Origin: an uncultured Collinsella sp.
GTDB taxonomy: Bacteria > Actinomycetota > Coriobacteriia > Coriobacteriales > Coriobacteriaceae
Assembly (NCBI GenBank): GCA_934654795.1
Contig: CAKUGT010000005.1
Coordinates: forward strand, 11,098-75,097
Length of the DNA: 64,000 nucleotides
Direction of reading: 5' to 3'
Under the pieces are notes generated by a model that did not search any database, was not told where the DNA came from, and saw only the letters and a list, made by a program, of their open reading frames with translations. The position numbers and the translations under genes are program-made. This document shows positions 35,516-43,441 of the stretch, piece by piece (the stretch's first letter is position 1; each line of letters begins with the position of its first letter).

Positions 35516-35733
35516 GTCTCGATCCGTAACACGAGTGGGCTGAAGACCCTCCTTATAGTTACAGATCGAGACATTGCCAAGGGACGGCCGATAACATCTC
35601 GATTTGTAACACGAAGAGGCTGAAAACCGTTCTAGCTGTTACGGATTGAGACGTTAAGACGGGTTGAGCGGGAAACATCTCGATCTGTAACAGATAGGGG
35701 AGGAATAACCCTCTTACTGATACAGATCGAGAC
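35516..35733. repeat. Three tandem 57-base palindromes
   Basis: Copies at 35516-35572, 35596-35652 and 35677-35733, each exactly 57 bases, start-to-start 80 and 81. All have arms of about 15 related to TCTCGATCTGTAAC and GTTACAGATCGAGA; inner sequences differ but keep a purine-rich left and a CCCT/CCGT-type right part. Confidence 0.8.
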
Positions 35734-35764
35734 GGAAGCCGGGGTGGGGCTGATCGCCCTCATC

Positions 35765-35906
35765 GGGCGTGGATTTTCGGACGTACGAGCGTGGAAAAAC
35801 TCCCGCTTAGTGAATGAGCGTGGATAATCTGCCACTTTGGATTCGATGGCACGGCAAAGTGGGAGATTATCCACGCTCGATTTCAAACGGAAGAAAATCC
35901 ACGCTC
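35765..35906. repeat. Nested palindrome array with GAGCGTGGA cores
   Basis: Inner palindrome: 24-base arms at 35816-35839 and 35855-35878, 23 of 24 paired, beginning GAGCGTGGATAATCT. Outer pair: GGGCGTGGATTTTC (35765-35778) and GAAAATCCACGCTC (35893-35906). A further direct copy, GAGCGTGGAAAAACTCCC, starts at 35788. Confidence 0.75.
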
Positions 35907-36121
35907 GAATCTGCCGCGGAAGCCCGATCTCGACCTATATATAGGTGCAAATAAGCCGTTATCGAAGTTCGATCCTGAAGGTGTACTCCACTAAACCAAA
36001 GTGTTATCTCGGGAAACGTCACCTCAGTATCCAAAGCTATCGACCTTCATATCCAAACTCAACAAAACCGCAGGTCAAAAGCATATAGATACGCCCGGAA
36101 CCGTGTATCTAGAGGTTTTCG

Positions 36122-36151
36122 TTGACAGCCCCCAAGGTTGCATCGTATTAT
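36122..36151 (+). promoter_or_regulatory. Promoter of the tRNA-Tyr/Thr/Met-tuf transcript
   Basis: TTGACA (36122-36127), 18-base spacer, TATTAT (36146-36151), 63 bases before tRNA-Tyr. Confidence 0.7.
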
Positions 36152-36213
36152 CTTCTTCGTTCGCGGGGGCGGCGGTCCAAAAGACCAAAGAACCTGCGGA
36201 TACTTGAACGATT

Positions 36214-36295
36214 GGGAGTTTGCCCGAGTGGTTAATGGGGACGGGCTGTAAACCCGTTGGCTCTGCCTACATAGGTTCGAATCCTATAGCTCCCA
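36214..36295 (+). tRNA. tRNA-Tyr (GTA anticodon)
   Basis: Type II tRNA: acceptor GGGAGTT/AGCTCCC, anticodon stem ACGGG/CCCGT with loop CTGTAAA, a long variable arm, T arm AGGTTCGAATCCT. CCA not encoded (ACCC follows). Confidence 0.93.
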
Positions 36296-36305
36296 CCCGT
36301 CAAGT

Positions 36306-36381
36306 GCCTGTATAGCTCAGTCGGTAGAGCACTTCGTTGGTAACGAAGAGGTCACCAGTTCAAGTCTGGTTGCAGGCTCCA
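36306..36381 (+). tRNA. tRNA-Thr (GGT anticodon)
   Basis: Acceptor GCCTGTA/TGCAGGC, anticodon stem CTTCG/CGAAG with loop TTGGTAA, encoded CCA. Ten bases after tRNA-Tyr. Confidence 0.95.
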
Positions 36382-36384
36382 TCC

Positions 36385-36461
36385 GGCGGTGTAGCTCAGT
36401 TGGTTAGAGCACACGGTTCATACCCGTGGCGTCACTGGTTCGAATCCAGTCACCGCTACCA
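36385..36461 (+). tRNA. tRNA-Met (CAT anticodon)
   Basis: Acceptor GGCGGTG/CACCGCT, anticodon stem CACGG/CCGTG with loop TTCATAC, encoded CCA. It lacks initiator features (the first base pair is G-U, and there are no three G-C pairs in the anticodon stem base), so elongator Met is likely; a lysidine-modified Ile tRNA cannot be excluded. Confidence 0.9.
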
Positions 36462-36557
36462 TAGGTAACACGGTGGCTTCTCAATAGTATGTTGAGAGGC
36501 CACTATGGTATAAAGGCAAAGTCCCGTCCGGGGACGACCTGTTTAGAGGAGGGCTTT

Positions 36558-37748
36558 ATGGCCAAAGAGAAGTTTGAGCGCACTAAGCCGCATGTTAACA
36601 TCGGCACCATTGGTCACGTCGACCACGGCAAGACCACGCTGACCGCTGCCATCACCAAGGTTCTCTCCGAGACCGAGGGCTGCAAGGCTGACTTCACTGC
36701 GTTCGAGAACATCGACAAGGCTCCCGAGGAGCGCGAGCGCGGCATTACGATTTCCGTCTCCCACGTCGAGTACGAGACTGCTGCCCGTCACTACGCTCAC
36801 GTTGACTGCCCGGGCCACGCTGACTACGTCAAGAACATGATCTCCGGTGCTGCTCAGATGGACGGCGCTATCCTGGTCATCGCCGCTACCGACGGCCCCA
36901 TGGCTCAGACCCGCGAGCACATCCTGCTCGCCCGTCAGGTCGGCGTTCCCTACATCGTCGTCTTCCTGAACAAGTGCGACATGGTCGACGATGACGAGCT
37001 CATCGACCTCGTCGAGATGGAGACCCGTGAGCTCCTCTCCGAGTACGATTTCCCCGGCGACGACATCCCCGTCATCCGTGGTTCCGCTCTGGGCGCTCTC
37101 GAGGGCGACGCCAAGTGGATGGACGCCATTCGCGAGCTCATGAACGCTGTCGACGAGTACATCCCTACGCCTGCTCGTAACAACGACCTCCCGTTCCTGA
37201 TGGCCGTTGAGGACGTTATGACCATCTCCGGCCGTGGTACCGTTGCTACCGGCCGTGTCGAGCGCGGTGAGCTCAAGCTCAACGAGCCCGTCGAGATCGT
37301 CGGCATCAAGGATACCCAGAACACCGTCTGCACCGGTATCGAGATGTTCCGTAAGTCCATGGACTTCTGCGAGGCTGGCGACAACGTCGGTCTGCTGCTC
37401 CGCGGCATCAAGCGCGAGGACATCGAGCGCGGCCAGGTTCTCTGCAAGCCCGGTTCGGTTACCCCGCACACCAAGTTCACCGGCGAGATCTACGTTCTGA
37501 CCAAGGAGGAGGGCGGCCGTCACACCCCGTTCTTCGATGGTTATCGTCCTCAGTTCTACTTCCGTACCACCGACGTTACCGGTACGGTCAAGCTCCCCGA
37601 GGGCACCGAGATGGCTATGCCTGGTGACCACATCACCATCGAGGGCGACCTCATCCACCCGATCGCCATGGAGGAGGGCCTGCGCTTCGCTATCCGCGAG
37701 GGTGGCCACACCGTCGGTTCGGGCATCGTCTCCACGATCATTGAGTAA
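36558..37748 (+). CDS. tuf: Elongation factor Tu
   Basis: GTPase delivering aminoacyl-tRNA to the ribosome. 396 residues; G1 [11 protein letters not shown]3 [13 protein letters not shown]4 NKCDMVDD. Start at 36558 with GAGGAGGG upstream and [19 protein letters not shown] as in all EF-Tu. The tRNA-Tyr-Thr-Met-tuf order resembles the E. coli tyrU-glyT-thrT-tufB unit. The 96-base leader has a hairpin (GTGGCTTCTCAA/TTGAGAGGCCAC, about 36471-36501). Codons are those of a highly expressed gene (GCT, GTC, CGT rich). Confidence 0.98.
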   Translation: MAKEKFERTKPHVNIGTIGHVDHGKTTLTAAITKVLSETEGCKADFTAFENIDKAPEERERGITISVSHVEYETAARHYAHVDCPGHADYVKNMISGAAQMDGAILVIAATDGPMAQTREHILLARQVGVPYIVVFLNKCDMVDDDELIDLVEMETRELLSEYDFPGDDIPVIRGSALGALEGDAKWMDAIRELMNAVDEYIPTPARNNDLPFLMAVEDVMTISGRGTVATGRVERGELKLNEPVEIVGIKDTQNTVCTGIEMFRKSMDFCEAGDNVGLLLRGIKREDIERGQVLCKPGSVTPHTKFTGEIYVLTKEEGGRHTPFFDGYRPQFYFRTTDVTGTVKLPEGTEMAMPGDHITIEGDLIHPIAMEEGLRFAIREGGHTVGSGIVSTIIE

Positions 37749-37776
37749 ATTAGCTCTTTGATATAGCTGACTTAGA

Positions 37777-37810
37777 GAACCCGGCACTTATATGGGTGCC
37801 GGGTTCTTTT
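37777..37810 (+). terminator. Terminator of tuf
   Basis: GAACCCGGCAC and GTGCCGGGTTC form an 11-bp stem followed by TTTT. Confidence 0.9.
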
Positions 37811-37952
37811 CTGCAATGGATATTGAGCCGTTGCTGGTGTCGAGAGGATCGATAATGGTCCTGGATGCACCGTCGATTAGCTCTCGATGGCTTCATTGAT
37901 GTGTTCCAAATATGAATGGATCCACCGAGAACCAATTGACTCGAGGTTTTCA

Positions 37953-37982
37953 TTGACAGCACTTACGTGGAGCTGATAAAGT
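37953..37982 (+). promoter_or_regulatory. Promoter of rpmG and downstream genes
   Basis: TTGACA (37953-37958), 18-base spacer, TAAAGT (37977-37982), 45 bases before rpmG. Confidence 0.6.
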
Positions 37983-38027
37983 AACAACTCGTGCCCGTAC
38001 GGGGCGGAAATGAAAGGTTCAGGATAC

Positions 38028-38177
38028 ATGCGTACTCTAGTTACTCTTGCGTGCACTGAGTGCAAGCGCCGCAACTATACGACCACCAAGAACAAGTCGA
38101 CCATGCCTGATCGTATGGAGATCAAGAAGTATTGCCCCTGGTGCCGTCACCACACGCTGCACAAAGAGACTCGCTAG
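38028..38177 (+). CDS. rpmG: 50S ribosomal protein L33
   Basis: 49 residues starting [17 protein letters not shown]. Both CxxC pairs are present (CTEC and CPWC), so this is the zinc-binding form. ATG at 38028 after a GGTTCAGGA stretch. Order rpmG-(tRNA-Trp)-secE-nusG is conserved in many Gram-positive bacteria. Confidence 0.95.
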   Translation: MRTLVTLACTECKRRNYTTTKNKSTMPDRMEIKKYCPWCRHHTLHKETR

Positions 38178-38190
38178 TCTCTAGTCACAT

Positions 38191-38266
38191 ACGCCAGTAG
38201 TTCAATTGGTAGAGCATCGGTCTCCAAAACCGAGTGTTGAGGGTTCGAGTCCTTCCTGGCGTGCCA
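38191..38266 (+). tRNA. tRNA-Trp (CCA anticodon)
   Basis: Acceptor ACGCCAG/CTGGCGT, anticodon stem TCGGT/ACCGA with loop CTCCAAA, T arm GGGTTCGAGTCCT, encoded CCA. Confidence 0.95.
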
Positions 38267-38275
38267 GTCATTATT

Positions 38276-38306
38276 CCGTAAGCTCCCATTTGGGGGCTTA
38301 CGGTTT
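38276..38306 (+). terminator. Hairpin between tRNA-Trp and secE
   Basis: CCGTAAGCTCCC-ATTT-GGGGGCTTACGG followed by TTT; a partial terminator or processing hairpin within the rpmG-secE transcript. Confidence 0.6.
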
Positions 38307-38342
38307 ACTCATGTATAAGCGCATTGCGCGGAGGTAACCCAA

Positions 38343-38681
38343 ATGGCCAACAAGAAGAACAAGAAGAAGGCTCAGCAGCAGGCGCCTGCCAACAACGCTG
38401 CCGCCAACTCCAAGGTTGAGGCCAAGAAGGCCGTTGCCAAGAAGAACGAGAAGGCTGCGAAGTCCAAGAAGAACGAGAAGCCTGGTTTCTTCGCCCGCAC
38501 CAAGAAGTATTTCGCTTCGGTCAAGTCCGAGATGAAGCGTGTCACGTGGCCCGACAAGAAGGAGCTCGTGAACTACTCGGTTGTCGTTTGCGCTTCTCTG
38601 ATCGTCGTCGGCGTCGTCATCGCTCTGCTCGATGCTGGCTTTGGCGAGGCTCTTGCTCTGTTCTCTGGATTGAGGGGCTAA
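38343..38681 (+). CDS. secE: Preprotein translocase subunit SecE
   Basis: 112 residues: a Lys/Ala-rich cytoplasmic extension of about 40, then the conserved amphipathic helix (FFARTKKYFASVKSEMKRVTWPDKKELVNY) and one membrane helix (SVVVCASLIVVGVVIALL). Single-helix SecE is typical outside Proteobacteria. Stabilises SecY in the export channel. GAGG precedes the ATG; nusG follows at a three-base gap. Confidence 0.94.
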   Translation: MANKKNKKKAQQQAPANNAAANSKVEAKKAVAKKNEKAAKSKKNEKPGFFARTKKYFASVKSEMKRVTWPDKKELVNYSVVVCASLIVVGVVIALLDAGFGEALALFSGLRG

Positions 38682-38684
38682 ACC

Positions 38685-39221
38685 ATGTCTAAGCGTTGGT
38701 ACGTCGTTCACACTTACTCCGGATACGAGAACCGCGTAAAGTCCGATCTCGAGCATCGTATCGAGACCATGGGCATGCAGGACCGTATCTTTGATATCGA
38801 GATTCCTATGGAGCGCGTCACTGAGATCAAAGAGGGTGGCAAGCGCGAGACCAAGGATTCCAAAATCTTCCCGGGTTATGTCCTGGTCCGCATGGAGATG
38901 GATGACGATGCTTGGACGTGTGTTCGCAACACGCCCGGCGTCACCGGTTTCCTGGGCGGCAACGGTAAGCCCGCACCGCTTTCCCGCGATGAGTACAATA
39001 AGATGACTCGTCGTCCCGGTAAGGGCGATTCGCCCAAGCGCACCTCGGTTGATATTCAGGTCGGCACGTCCGTCCGCGTCACCGATGGCCCGCTTACCGA
39101 CTTTGATGGCAAGGTCTCCGAGGTTAACACCGAGGCTGGCAAGCTCAAGGTCACGCTGATGATCTTTGGCCGCGAGACGCCGGTCGAGCTCGACTTTAAC
39201 CAGGTCGCTGTCATCGCTTAA
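38685..39221 (+). CDS. nusG: Transcription termination/antitermination protein NusG
   Basis: 178 residues. NGN domain at the N-terminus (KRWYVVHTYSGYENRVKSDL, FPGYVLVRMEMDDDAW) and the C-terminal KOW domain (GTSVRVTDGPLTDFDGKVSEV), joined by a linker of ordinary length. Binds RNA polymerase and modulates pausing and termination. Co-transcribed with secE. Confidence 0.96.
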   Translation: MSKRWYVVHTYSGYENRVKSDLEHRIETMGMQDRIFDIEIPMERVTEIKEGGKRETKDSKIFPGYVLVRMEMDDDAWTCVRNTPGVTGFLGGNGKPAPLSRDEYNKMTRRPGKGDSPKRTSVDIQVGTSVRVTDGPLTDFDGKVSEVNTEAGKLKVTLMIFGRETPVELDFNQVAVIA

Positions 39222-39341
39222 GTTTTCGTCCGTTCGCGCGAGCGTGCTTCTTCTGTGACTGCTCATCTCAGGAGTGCTTCTAACACGTGCGTGCTTACGA
39301 TATAGCAAGTACTTCACACTCGTGATTCGAAAGGAATGACC

Positions 39342-39770
39342 ATGGCTGAGAAGAAGGTTGCCAACGTCATTAAGCTCCAGATTCCCGCTGGTGCCGCTAA
39401 CCCCGCTCCTCCCGTCGGCCCCGCCCTGGGCGCTGCTGGCGTGAACATCATGCAGTTCTGCCAGGCCTTTAACGCCGAGACGCAGGACAAGAAGGGCGAC
39501 ATCATCCCCGTTGAGATTTCTGTCTACGAGGATAAGTCCTTCTCCTTCATCACCAAGACCCCGCCGGCGGCTCACCTCATCAAGAAGGAGCTGAACCTCA
39601 AGTCTGGTTCCGCTAAGCCCCAGGCCGACAAGGTCGGTCAGCTCTCCCAGGAGCAGCTCACCAAGATCGCCGAGATCAAGATGCCGGACCTCAATGCCAA
39701 CGACATTGACGCCGCCAAGAAGATCATCGCCGGTACCGCCCGTTCCATGGGCGTCACCATCGCTGAGTAG
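39342..39770 (+). CDS. rplK: 50S ribosomal protein L11
   Basis: 142 residues with the [20 protein letters not shown] signature; binds 23S rRNA at the GTPase-associated centre. The start at 39342 is preferred to the ATG at 39336 because AAAGGA (39330-39335) directly abuts the latter. A 117-base gap with a hairpin leads to rplA. Confidence 0.97.
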   Translation: MAEKKVANVIKLQIPAGAANPAPPVGPALGAAGVNIMQFCQAFNAETQDKKGDIIPVEISVYEDKSFSFITKTPPAAHLIKKELNLKSGSAKPQADKVGQLSQEQLTKIAEIKMPDLNANDIDAAKKIIAGTARSMGVTIAE

Positions 39771-39788
39771 CGATTTCTTTAGGTAATG

Positions 39789-39816
39789 ACGGGTGCTCCG
39801 ACCGGGGCGCCCGTTA
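39789..39816 (+). terminator. Hairpin between rplK and rplA
   Basis: ACGGGTGCTCC-GACC-GGGGCGCCCGT with only TTA after it; a partial terminator or a regulatory structure of the rplA leader. Confidence 0.45.
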
Positions 39817-39887
39817 TATGTGTGCAATAGGGCACACGATACGATGTGGGAGGGCATAAGCCCGTTTAACCACAGGAGGTAATGCAC

Positions 39888-40595
39888 ATGGCTAAGCATG
39901 GTAAGAGCTATAAGGCCGCTGCCGAGAAGATCGACCGCGCCACGCTCTACACCCCCCTTCAGGCTGCCAAGCTCATCAAGGAGCTCGACACCGCCAAGTT
40001 CGACGAGACCGTCGAGGCCCACTTCCGTCTGGGTATCGATACTCGTAAGGCTGACCAGAACATCCGTGGTTCCATCTCCCTGCCCCACGGCACCGGCAAG
40101 ACCGTTCGTGTTGCCGTCTTCGCCGAGGGCGAGAAGGCCCGCGAGGCCGAGGCTGCCGGCGCCGACATCATCGGCTCCGACGAGCTCGTCGCCCAGATCC
40201 AGAAGGGCGAGATCAACTTCGACGCCGCTATCGCTACGCCGAACATGATGGCCAAGGTTGGCCGCATCGGTAAGATCCTTGGTCCCCGTGGCCTCATGCC
40301 GAACCCCAAGCTCGGCACCGTGACCATGGACGTCGCCAAGATGGTCTCCGAGCTCAAGGCTGGCCGCGTTGAGTACCGCGCCGACCGTTACGGCATCTGC
40401 CACGTGCCCCTGGGCAAGAAGTCCTTCTCCGAGCAGCAGCTCGTTGAGAACTACGCTGCCCTGTACACCGAGATCCTGCGCGTCAAGCCCTCTTCTGCTA
40501 AGGGCAAGTACGTCAAGTCCATCTCTGTGTCTTCCACCATGGGCCCTGGCGTCAAGGTCGATCCCGCTGTCCAGCGTGACTTCCTGGCTGAGTAA
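39888..40595 (+). CDS. rplA: 50S ribosomal protein L1
   Basis: 235 residues, with the typical [20 protein letters not shown] segment. L1 lies at the E-site stalk and usually represses its own operon by binding the leader mRNA. Start at 39888 chosen: AGGAGG is eight bases away but only two from the ATG at 39882. rplJ and rplL, which normally follow, are 22 kb downstream here. Confidence 0.97.
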   Translation: MAKHGKSYKAAAEKIDRATLYTPLQAAKLIKELDTAKFDETVEAHFRLGIDTRKADQNIRGSISLPHGTGKTVRVAVFAEGEKAREAEAAGADIIGSDELVAQIQKGEINFDAAIATPNMMAKVGRIGKILGPRGLMPNPKLGTVTMDVAKMVSELKAGRVEYRADRYGICHVPLGKKSFSEQQLVENYAALYTEILRVKPSSAKGKYVKSISVSSTMGPGVKVDPAVQRDFLAE

Positions 40596-40635
40596 CTGTT
40601 AGTTACTGCCTGAGCAAAGCAAGCATTGCTAAAGG

Positions 40636-40670
40636 AACCCGGTTCTGCCTCGCGCAGGACCGGGTTTCTT
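40636..40670 (+). terminator. Terminator of rplA
   Basis: AACCCGGT...ACCGGGTT hairpin followed by TCTT; ends the ribosomal-protein transcript. Confidence 0.75.
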
Positions 40671-40685
40671 GCTAGCTCGGGGTAA

Positions 40686-40724
40686 AACCACCTCAAAGGG
40701 GACAGTGTCCCCTTTGAGGTGGTT
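40686..40724. repeat. Intergenic palindrome, GGGGACAG-loop family, copy c
   Basis: Perfect 19-base arms AACCACCTCAAAGGGGACA and its complement around a single G. It overlaps the stop codon of the minus-strand gene by two bases. Confidence 0.8.
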
Positions 40725-41433
40725 ACCAGGGTGTTCTGGCGGTAGAGGACTCGATGGCCTCGTGGCGCTTGAGCTCGCGGCGCATGGTTTGCGAGTTGAG
40801 CCAGGCTGCCTGCCATCCGCGGATGGGGTAGCGCGTCTGGTCGAGCTCAAACTGCGTATAGCCGCAGGCGTTGATGATCGTCGTTCCACACACATGCTGC
40901 CGCTCGCGCTGAAAATCGTAACCGTAGCTTTGGTGTACATGCCCATGCACCATATAGTCGGCCCCCCAGGACTCAAGTGCTGTGTTAAAGCACTCAAACC
41001 CTCGATGCGGCAGATCATCCAGATCACCCATACCGGCGGCGGGTGCATGGGTAAGCAGAATGTCGCACCCGCCGACCATCCTAACCTTACGCGACAGCTT
41101 ACGCATGCGCTTGGACATCTCGCGTTCGGTGTACATGTTGGCGCCGTCGCGATAACGCATAGACCCGCCAAGGCCCGCAATGCGAATCCCTCGGTACGTG
41201 TACACGCTGTCTTCCACGCAGATACATCCGCCCGGTGCATGACGTGCGTAGCGGTCGTCGTGGTTGCCGCGAACGTAGATGAGCGGTTTGTTGATGACGG
41301 TGACCAAAAACTCAAGATAGTCCGGGTCCAGATCGCCGGCAGACAGAATCAGGTCGACACCCTCAAAGCGCTCCTTGTGAAAGCACTCCCAAAGGCATCG
41401 TTCTTCGGTATCTGCTATGGCAAGGATCTTCAT
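40723..41433 (-). CDS. Calcineurin-like metallophosphoesterase
   Basis: 236 residues with the usual dimetal motifs: IADTEE (a variant of the D-x-H first motif, with His replaced), SAGDLD, VRGNHDDRYA, THAPAAG and HGHVHQSYG. Substrate unknown. The missing first-motif histidine may alter the metal site. Its ATG overlaps the stop of the upstream ParB-like/BMP gene (CTATGA), so the two are translationally coupled. Confidence 0.8.
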   Translation of the reverse strand: MKILAIADTEERCLWECFHKERFEGVDLILSAGDLDPDYLEFLVTVINKPLIYVRGNHDDRYARHAPGGCICVEDSVYTYRGIRIAGLGGSMRYRDGANMYTEREMSKRMRKLSRKVRMVGGCDILLTHAPAAGMGDLDDLPHRGFECFNTALESWGADYMVHGHVHQSYGYDFQRERQHVCGTTIINACGYTQFELDQTRYPIRGWQAAWLNSQTMRRELKRHEAIESSTARTPW

Positions 41434-43346
41434 AGGGCGGTAACTCCCGGCTCATCGTCGAGCTGCGGAATGGTGCCTACCACGTTGTCCGCCAGCCAAT
41501 TCATCTCGACAATCTGCGCGCTCGGCAGTGGGGGAAAGCCCTCGATCTGCACCACGCCGTCTTGGCTATGAAGCTCGCCGCCAAATGGATTGATGGAGCC
41601 CTCGACGATGCCATTGCGGAGCAGCTGCACCAGTTTGCGCGTCTGATAGGGCAGGCCCGGAGCGTAGCGAATGTCGATGACGCCCGAGCTCATGCCATAC
41701 CAGTAGTTGACGGCGCGAACCTGGCTGTCGTCACTGGTCTCATCCCAGGTGCCATGCAGCAGGCTTCGCACGATAAGCTCGTAGTATCGGCCCCAGTTCC
41801 AGACCGGCATGGCGATGCCGACGACCTTGCCATCGACCAGGCGGTGGAGTCCGTAGGCCGTAGGGTCTACGAGCGACTTTGACATGTCAGCGCCGGTCAT
41901 GACGCTCACGCCTTCGCGGCACATGGCCTCGGCAAGACCGCCGGCGGGCACATCGCCCCAGGTGAGGATAATTTGCGCGCGGGGGTCGAGCAGCGAGGCA
42001 CCGATGGCAAAGGCATTGATCTCGCTGAGCGCGCCGGATGCGAAGACCGACGCGTGGTAGCCGATGCGATGGTTGTCCGCCATGCTGGCGGCAAGGGCGC
42101 CCAGGAGGAACTTGGCCTCGTACATCTTGCCAAAGTACGAACGGACGCTTTGGTGGGGAAGGCCGATAGAGCAGTTAAGGAACCGAACCTGGGGATACTC
42201 AACGGCAGCTCTGAGCGTGTATTCCATCAGGCGGTGCGAGGTCGAGAAGATGACGTTGTCTCCATGTTTGACAGCCGTTTCCACGGCGGCGTAGAACACG
42301 TCCGGATCGTGACAGTCCTCGAACGCCTCGGTGCGCACGATACCGTCAAAGTGCTCATCGAGATACTGACGTCCTTGGTCGTGCAGACTGTCCCAGCTCG
42401 ATGTCGCACAGGGGAACTCATGGATAAAGGCGATACGCAGGGGGTTGGCCGCCGAATAGACGGTCTTGCCCATAAAGAAGTTGAGCACGCCGGAGGTGGA
42501 CTTGGCGGGCGCCTCTTCCTCATCGACACTCGGTGCCTCGACAAGATCGACCTTGTCCTCGTCATTTTTGCCGGCAATGACCAGCTCGCGCCAGATCTTG
42601 CACAGGCGGTTTACGACGATATCCGTCGGCGTATCCAGCAGGCGGTCCTGGTTGTACACATTGAGGTAGACGAGCATGGCGTCGGCGGGCGTAATGTCCA
42701 GGTGGTCGCCGCCCGCGCGCAGGTAGGCGCGCTTAAAGAGTAGGAAGGTGTGGCGCAGGTAGTCGACCTTTTTCTGTGGCCACTTTTCGCCAAGGTCCTG
42801 GCCGAGCATCTTGGCGAGCGTTTCGTAGCTTCCCTCACGCGAGAACTCGATCTCGTATAGGGGGCAGACGCGCCAAAACGCGCAGAACTCGCCATAGAGG
42901 CGGCTTTCGACGGAATCCCATTTTCCAGGATAGAGGCGGGTGACCTTGGCCGAAACCGTCGGGGCGTCCAGGAATTTGAGGACACTGACGCGCTTGTTGC
43001 CCTCTTGGACGTAAAACCGATGCATAAACTCGGTGACGATGATGGGGTCGCGATAGCCCTCGGTCACCTGGATGTCGTAGAGGTTGGACCACTTGCGGGC
43101 GAACTCGGTGTTAAACGGCAGCAGGGGCATAAAGTTGCACGAAAAGGCAGACTGACGGCCCTTAGTAACCGTGCCGACGACCATTTCGAGCGGAATATCC
43201 CGCAGGCCGACATTCTCTCGCTGACCTAAGGGGAGCTGGGCAACCAAGCTGTCGAGGTCCGTGAGGTACGGGTGCTCGCTTTGGCTGATGGCGCGACGGC
43301 GTCCCTGCTCGCCGCGCTTGCGTGCTTGACGATAGGCCTCTTCCAT
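41430..43346 (-). CDS. ParB-like domain fused to a BMP/PnrA-type ligand-binding domain
   Basis: 638 residues without a signal peptide or lipobox. The N-terminal part (about residues 45-130) resembles a ParB N-terminal domain (IPLEMVVGTVTKGRQ... DPIIVTEFMHRFYVQEGNKRVSVLKFL). The C-terminal half, from NPLRIAFIHEFPC (about residue 305) to the end, is a BMP/PnrA periplasmic-binding fold, with GYHASVFASGALSEINAFAIGA and ILTWGDVPAGGLAEAM. Secreted BMP proteins bind nucleosides or similar small ligands; here the fold is cytoplasmic, suggesting an intracellular sensor. GGGAG lies before the ATG at 43346. Confidence 0.75.
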   Translation of the reverse strand: MEEAYRQARKRGEQGRRRAISQSEHPYLTDLDSLVAQLPLGQRENVGLRDIPLEMVVGTVTKGRQSAFSCNFMPLLPFNTEFARKWSNLYDIQVTEGYRDPIIVTEFMHRFYVQEGNKRVSVLKFLDAPTVSAKVTRLYPGKWDSVESRLYGEFCAFWRVCPLYEIEFSREGSYETLAKMLGQDLGEKWPQKKVDYLRHTFLLFKRAYLRAGGDHLDITPADAMLVYLNVYNQDRLLDTPTDIVVNRLCKIWRELVIAGKNDEDKVDLVEAPSVDEEEAPAKSTSGVLNFFMGKTVYSAANPLRIAFIHEFPCATSSWDSLHDQGRQYLDEHFDGIVRTEAFEDCHDPDVFYAAVETAVKHGDNVIFSTSHRLMEYTLRAAVEYPQVRFLNCSIGLPHQSVRSYFGKMYEAKFLLGALAASMADNHRIGYHASVFASGALSEINAFAIGASLLDPRAQIILTWGDVPAGGLAEAMCREGVSVMTGADMSKSLVDPTAYGLHRLVDGKVVGIAMPVWNWGRYYELIVRSLLHGTWDETSDDSQVRAVNYWYGMSSGVIDIRYAPGLPYQTRKLVQLLRNGIVEGSINPFGGELHSQDGVVQIEGFPPLPSAQIVEMNWLADNVVGTIPQLDDEPGVTAL

Positions 43347-43402
43347 GGTGTCTACTCCCTTAGTCGTTTAAACAACGATATGAACCATGGTACCACGATG
43401 CG

Positions 43403-43441
43403 AAACCACCACAAAGGTGCCTGTCCCCTTTGTTGTGGTTT
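43403..43441. repeat. Intergenic palindrome, GGGGACAG-loop family, copy d
   Basis: Arms AAACCACCACAAAG and CTTTGTTGTGGTTT (one mismatch) around GTGCCTGTCCC, which is the inverted loop. Closely related to the copy at 46390-46430; it overlaps the stop of the MscS gene. Confidence 0.75.

Larger units (their letters stand above)
35423..36121. other. Gene-free, palindrome-rich spacer
   Basis: No coding frame here has a ribosome-binding site or recognisable protein sequence. It contains the tRNA terminator, three tandem 57-base palindromes (35516-35733), a nested palindrome array (35765-35906), then about 215 bases of unstructured sequence before the tRNA-Tyr promoter. sigH is found at this position in Bacillus but is missing here. 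Confidence 0.7.

Noticed and set aside
35516-35733. CRISPR-like regular repeats
   Set aside because: Units are palindromic 57-mers with only three copies and no unique spacers or cas genes; they are palindrome repeats instead.
36001-36207. 68-codon frame before tRNA-Tyr
   Set aside because: No ribosome-binding site, overlaps the tRNA promoter and has no recognisable sequence.
38298-40403. 701-codon minus-strand frame across secE-nusG-rplK-rplA
   Set aside because: Spans several certain ribosomal-protein genes and their spacers; an artefact of codon bias.
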